From Pseudomonadota bacterium (GTDB lineage Bacteria > Pseudomonadota > Alphaproteobacteria > Rhizobiales > Rhizobiaceae): 25,466 nt of DNA. The translations under genes were made by a program, and so were the position numbers. Numbering within the stretch: position 1 is the first letter of the stretch; every line of letters begins with the position of its first letter. Shown piece by piece: positions 22,223 through 25,466 of this stretch. The notes beneath the pieces were generated by a model. It was not told where the DNA came from. It saw only the letters and a list, made by a program, of their open reading frames with translations, and searched no databases. Location: positions 1 through 25,466 of the forward strand of contig JAEWOP010000073.1 in assembly GCA_023399635.1 (NCBI GenBank). Direction: 5' to 3'.

Positions 22223-23160
22223 GTGCGCGGCCCCTGGTTTTGCGAGAGGAGCAGCGTTTCCATAACGGCCATGCGCACAGCAACCCCCATCTCAACCTGT
22301 TGCTCGATGACGCTTTGCGGACCGTCAGCGACGTCGGATGCGATCTCAACGCCACGGTTCATTGGGCCCGGATGCATGACCAGTGCATCCTCCTTGGCGG
22401 CTTTCAGCTTTTCGCCATCCAGCCCGTAGAAGTGGAAATACTCACGGACGGAGGGCACGAAGGAGCCGGACATCCGTTCGCGTTGCAGGCGCAGCATCAT
22501 CACCACGTCGGCATCCTTCAAGCCTTCTTCCATGGAGTGGAAGACCTCGGCGCCCATCTGCCCAATGCCCGAGGGAAGGAGCGTTGCAGGCGCGACCACA
22601 CGCACCCGGGCGCCCATGGCGTTCAAGAGCAGGATGTTGGAGCGGGCTACGCGCGAATGCAGCACATCACCGCAAATGGCGACAATGATGCGGGAGAGCT
22701 TGCCTTTGGCACGCCGAATAGTGAGCGCGTCGAGCAGTGCCTGCGTCGGATGTTCATGCTGACCATCGCCGGCGTTAATGACGGAGCAGGCGACCTTCTG
22801 TGCCAGAAGCGCAGCGGCGCCCGCCGATGAATGCCTGAGGACCAGCACGTCCGGATGCATGGCGTTCAAGGTCATCGCCGTGTCGATCAGTGTCTCGCCC
22901 TTCTTCACCGAAGAGTTACCCACCGACATGTTCATCACGTCGGCACCAAGCCGCTTGCCGGCCAGTTCAAAGGAGGATTGGGTGCGGGTGGATGCTTCGA
23001 AGAACAGGTTGATCTGGGTGAGCCCGCGCAGCGTCGAGGTCTTCTTTTCCCGCTGCCGGCTGATCTGAACCGCCTCGTCGGCCTTGTCCAGCAGATGGGT
23101 GATGTCCTGTTCGGTGAGGCCCTTGATGCCAAGGAGATGGCGGTGGGGGAAAAGGACCAT
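22219..23160 (-). CDS. pyrB: Aspartate carbamoyltransferase catalytic subunit
   Basis: PyrB makes N-carbamoyl-aspartate from carbamoyl phosphate and aspartate, the first committed step of pyrimidine synthesis. The 313-aa protein has the carbamoyl-phosphate loop FFEASTRTQSSFE (S57-T60), the KKGETLIDT loop, GDGQHEHPTQALLD and HPGPMNRGVEI. No pyrI regulatory subunit is present; the next gene, overlapping by 4 bases, is the inactive dihydroorotase-like gene, the arrangement expected for the class of PyrB that needs PyrC' for assembly. ATG 23160 has GGAG about 8 bases upstream. A candidate promoter lies just upstream at 23187-23215. Confidence 0.97.
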   Translation of the reverse strand: MVLFPHRHLLGIKGLTEQDITHLLDKADEAVQISRQREKKTSTLRGLTQINLFFEASTRTQSSFELAGKRLGADVMNMSVGNSSVKKGETLIDTAMTLNAMHPDVLVLRHSSAGAAALLAQKVACSVINAGDGQHEHPTQALLDALTIRRAKGKLSRIIVAICGDVLHSRVARSNILLLNAMGARVRVVAPATLLPSGIGQMGAEVFHSMEEGLKDADVVMMLRLQRERMSGSFVPSVREYFHFYGLDGEKLKAAKEDALVMHPGPMNRGVEIASDVADGPQSVIEQQVEMGVAVRMAVMETLLLSQNQGPRT

Positions 23161-23186
23161 GAGGCGTCTCCGCTTTCGTTCGGGCG

Positions 23187-23215
23187 TCTATAATGACTGG
23201 CCGTGGAGCGGGCAA
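23187..23215 (-). promoter_or_regulatory. Candidate promoter of the pyrB operon
   Basis: On the minus strand TTGCCC (23215-23210) and TATAGA (23192-23187) are separated by exactly 17 bases, close to the housekeeping sigma consensus of rhizobia. Transcription would start about 20 bases before the pyrB ATG, leaving no room for a long attenuator leader. Confidence 0.5.
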
Positions 23216-23281
23216 GCGAATGGGCGGGAAAAGTCCCTTCATCCTCATGCATTTTTTGGAGAAACGGTCTAGAAGCCAGAC

Positions 23282-24934
23282 ATGACACAAAATAGCCGGA
23301 CCGAACAAAAGCTTGCCGAGCTGAACCAGCCAAAACCCTGGTCCGGCATCAACGCCTATCGATCAGATCCGCTGGTGGTGGATCTCACTGCCGGCCTGCA
23401 TCGCAGCCTGCGGGAGGAGTTCGATTCAATCGGCCACTACGCGACCTCCCCGGAAGCGCAGGAACTGGCGCGGATGGCGAACGAAAGCCCGCCGAAGCTG
23501 CGCACCCATGGACCGCGCGGCGAGCGGCTCGATGTGGTGGAGTTCCACCCCGCCTGGCACGCGCTCATGCGCCGTTCCATGTCGATCGGCTTGCATTCGT
23601 CGGTATGGGAGGGAATTCCCGAGGCGAAGGAGAGTGAACATAAGGCGCGGGCCACCCGGTTCTACCTGACATCCCAGCTCGAATGCGGCCATCTGTGCCC
23701 CCTGACCATGACCAGCGCGTCCGTTGCCGCCTTGATGGCAGCGCCACGGGTGCAGAAGGAGTGGGCGCCGAAGATCTTGTCGCGCAAATACGACTCGTCC
23801 AATCGGCCGGCGCTCCAGAAGAGCGCGATCACGCTCGGCATGGGCATGACGGAGAAGCAGGGCGGCACGGATGTGCGCGCCAACCGTTCGACCGCGGAGC
23901 GTGTAGGCGAGGGGATCTATCGCCTTTCCGGCCACAAATGGTTCATGTCCGCACCGATGAGCGATGCCTTCGTCATGCTGGCCAAGACCGGTGAGGGAAT
24001 CGGCTGCTTCCTGGTGCCACGTCTGCTGGAGGATGGGACAGCAAATGGACTGCAGTTTCAGCGCCTGAAGGATAAGCTCGGCAACCGCTCCAACGCTTCC
24101 TCCGAGGTCGAGTTCACTGACGCCTTTGGCTACCTGCTGGGCGACCCTGGCGCGGGTATCCGCACCATTCTCGACATGGTGACTCTGACCCGGCTGGATT
24201 GTGCGCTTGCATCCGCCGGAATCATGCGCGCCTCTCTTGCCGAGGCCGTCCACCACTGCCGCGGCCGCAGCGTTTTCGGCAAGAACCTGATCGATCAGCC
24301 ACTGATGACGCGCGTTCTTGCGGACATGGCACTTGATGTCGCCGCGGCCACCGCTCTTGCCTTCCGTTTGGCTGACGCTTTCGACCGCGCGGCCAGCAGC
24401 CCAGCCGATGCCGCTTTTGCGCGCGTCATGACGCCGGTGATCAAGTACTGGAACTGCAAGATCGCGCCGTCGCTGATCTACGAGGCCATGGAGTGTCTTG
24501 GCGGCAATGGTTACGTCGAGGAGCGCCCGGTGGCGCGTCATTACCGGGAGGCTCCGGTCAACGCGATCTGGGAGGGCTCTGGCAATGTCATGGCGCTCGA
24601 CGTGCTGCGGGTTCTGTCGCGAGGCAAGGATCTCTTCGATCTCGTTCTTTCCGGCTTCGAACGTGACCTCGGGGCCTCGGGCCGGAAGACCATCGAGGTC
24701 CTGCGGGCGGCCATGGCGTTGTGCGAGACAGACGAGGGCGCGGCGCGCCTGCTGGTAGAGCAACTGGCGCTTGCTGCGGGGGCTGCGGAACTTTCGCGCC
24801 TTGGCGCAGGCAAGATCGCGGACGCCTTTTTGGAAACGCGTCTTGCCGGCGGCTGGCGCTCCACCTACGGCATGCTCGATGCGCGGTTCGACGCCGCCTA
24901 CATCGTAGGCCTTCTTTATCCCGCCGCCAGCTGA
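23282..24934 (+). CDS. aidB: AidB-like acyl-CoA dehydrogenase (alkylation response family)
   Basis: This FAD flavoprotein is of the AidB branch. E. coli AidB belongs to the Ada regulon, has weak isovaleryl-CoA dehydrogenase activity, and binds DNA to protect against alkylation. The 550-aa length matches AidB (~540), longer than ordinary acyl-CoA dehydrogenases. Matches include an N-terminal NQPKPWSGINAYRSD segment, FHPAWHALM, the flavin motif GMGMTEKQGGTDV, SGHKWFMSAPMSDA, RLKDKLGNRSNASSEVEF, and REAPVNAIWEGSGNVMALDV with the conserved catalytic-type glutamate. ATG 23282 has no convincing Shine-Dalgarno. The gene is divergent from pyrB and its last 19 bases overlap the convergent transporter gene. 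No Ada box was recognised upstream. Confidence 0.92.
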   Translation: MTQNSRTEQKLAELNQPKPWSGINAYRSDPLVVDLTAGLHRSLREEFDSIGHYATSPEAQELARMANESPPKLRTHGPRGERLDVVEFHPAWHALMRRSMSIGLHSSVWEGIPEAKESEHKARATRFYLTSQLECGHLCPLTMTSASVAALMAAPRVQKEWAPKILSRKYDSSNRPALQKSAITLGMGMTEKQGGTDVRANRSTAERVGEGIYRLSGHKWFMSAPMSDAFVMLAKTGEGIGCFLVPRLLEDGTANGLQFQRLKDKLGNRSNASSEVEFTDAFGYLLGDPGAGIRTILDMVTLTRLDCALASAGIMRASLAEAVHHCRGRSVFGKNLIDQPLMTRVLADMALDVAAATALAFRLADAFDRAASSPADAAFARVMTPVIKYWNCKIAPSLIYEAMECLGGNGYVEERPVARHYREAPVNAIWEGSGNVMALDVLRVLSRGKDLFDLVLSGFERDLGASGRKTIEVLRAAMALCETDEGAARLLVEQLALAAGAAELSRLGAGKIADAFLETRLAGGWRSTYGMLDARFDAAYIVGLLYPAAS

Positions 24935-25466
24935 CCGACTGCCAGCAGTACAAGTGGGATCGTGAGGAAAGAGAAGACGGTTTGAACGGTGGCGGTCGCA
25001 GCATAGAGCTCGGCGTCACCGCCCATCTTCTTGGCAAGGATATAGCCGTTCATGGCTGTCGGTACGCTGGCGCTTAAAGCCAGGAGCGCTAGCGTGGAAT
25101 CGGTGACCCCTGCCAGCAACGAAGCCGCGACCATCACCGCAGGGAAAAAGATCAGTTTCAGGGCCGTTGAGAACAGCACGAGCGGGTGTGGCTTGAGCGC
25201 GTCCGACACGCGCAGACCGGCGCCAACTGCTATAAGGCCGAGGCTGAGCGCCGCCCGCGCGACGAGATCGACCGTCGTCATCAGCGGCGCATAGATTGGA
25301 ACGCCGACTTGGTTGACGGCTACTCCGAGCAGGCTGCTGATGATCAACGGGTTCGTGATGATCCGAAGCACAAAGGCACCGTAGCTTGCTCGCGCGCCGG
25401 AAAACCACAGCAGGACCGCGACGTTGATGAAGTTGATTGGCAGGATGATCACGGCCATCACCAACG
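24916..25466 (-). CDS. AEC family transporter, C-terminal part (5' end outside window)
   Basis: This is an inner-membrane carrier of the auxin efflux carrier (AEC) family, which includes malate and other organic-acid permeases. About 183 C-terminal residues are present, with five or so hydrophobic helices. Landmarks are ILPINFINVAVLLWFSG, the helix after RIITNPLIISSLLGVAVN, LSLGLIAVGAGLRVSDALK, and LLALSASVPTAMNGYILAKK, a family-typical segment with the proline-broken helix. The open frame reaches the window edge; an apparent TTG start at 25464 is almost surely internal. The stop at 24916-24918 lies inside the 3' end of aidB. The substrate cannot be told. Confidence 0.88.
   Translation of the reverse strand, partial: LVMAVIILPINFINVAVLLWFSGARASYGAFVLRIITNPLIISSLLGVAVNQVGVPIYAPLMTTVDLVARAALSLGLIAVGAGLRVSDALKPHPLVLFSTALKLIFFPAVMVAASLLAGVTDSTLALLALSASVPTAMNGYILAKKMGGDAELYAATATVQTVFSFLTIPLVLLAVGQLAAG

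Noticed and set aside
23426..24763. 445-codon open frame on the minus strand
   Set aside because: It is wholly antisense to aidB, which has strong family motifs; long antisense frames are common in GC-rich genes and this one shows no recognisable protein.

Overview
The window is a stretch of chromosomal backbone from an alphaproteobacterium, most likely a member of the Rhizobiaceae (Rhizobium/Neorhizobium/Agrobacterium group). Supporting signs are GC-rich coding sequence, an adjacent divK-pleD pair, a single LolC/E-type permease with LolD after proS, a DUF3572 gene beside a zinc-ribbon DinB, and a pyrB gene followed by a catalytically dead dihydroorotase. No insertion sequence, prophage, tRNA, rRNA or CRISPR array was seen.

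Layout. 1-2425 (+): the 3' end of proS, then lolC/E and lolD (lipoprotein release). 2426-2752: a short region with an unannotated 28-codon membrane-peptide gene that has a strong ribosome binding site and a LexA-like operator inside its promoter. 2753-6244 (+): dnaE, replicative DNA polymerase III alpha, split by an in-frame TAG at 4175-4177 that is followed directly by ATG. 6255-9392 (-): a periplasmic L,D-transpeptidase, dinB (DNA polymerase IV) with a perfect GAAC-N7-GAAC LexA box just upstream, and a DUF3572 gene. 9514-11272 (+): divK and pleD, which control the cell cycle and c-di-GMP. 11273-11669: a gene-free stretch with three AT-rich hairpins, a candidate structured small RNA and a strong bidirectional terminator. 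11670-18738 (-): rpmG, an MFS transporter, then topA-rnr-DUF983, which are translationally linked. 18978-19196 (+): a small conserved-looking protein whose 3' end overlaps dprA tail to tail. 19149-23160 (-): the tight operon pyrB - inactive pyrC-like gene - plsY - dprA. 23282-24934 (+): aidB. 24916 to the end (-): part of an AEC-family transporter.

How the genes relate. Much of the window concerns DNA replication, damage and topology (DnaE, DinB, TopA, DprA, AidB), lying among cell-cycle signalling, envelope and pyrimidine genes. Two LexA-type sites link dinB and the 28-aa membrane peptide to a possible SOS response. The peptide resembles Caulobacter SidA, an SOS-induced division inhibitor, in size, predicted membrane nature and putative control only. 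The most surprising observation is the amber codon in dnaE. It separates the catalytic aspartates of an essential polymerase and is accompanied by a nearby change in a nearly invariant motif. It is either a sequence error, a recent lesion tolerated by suppression, or a two-piece polymerase.
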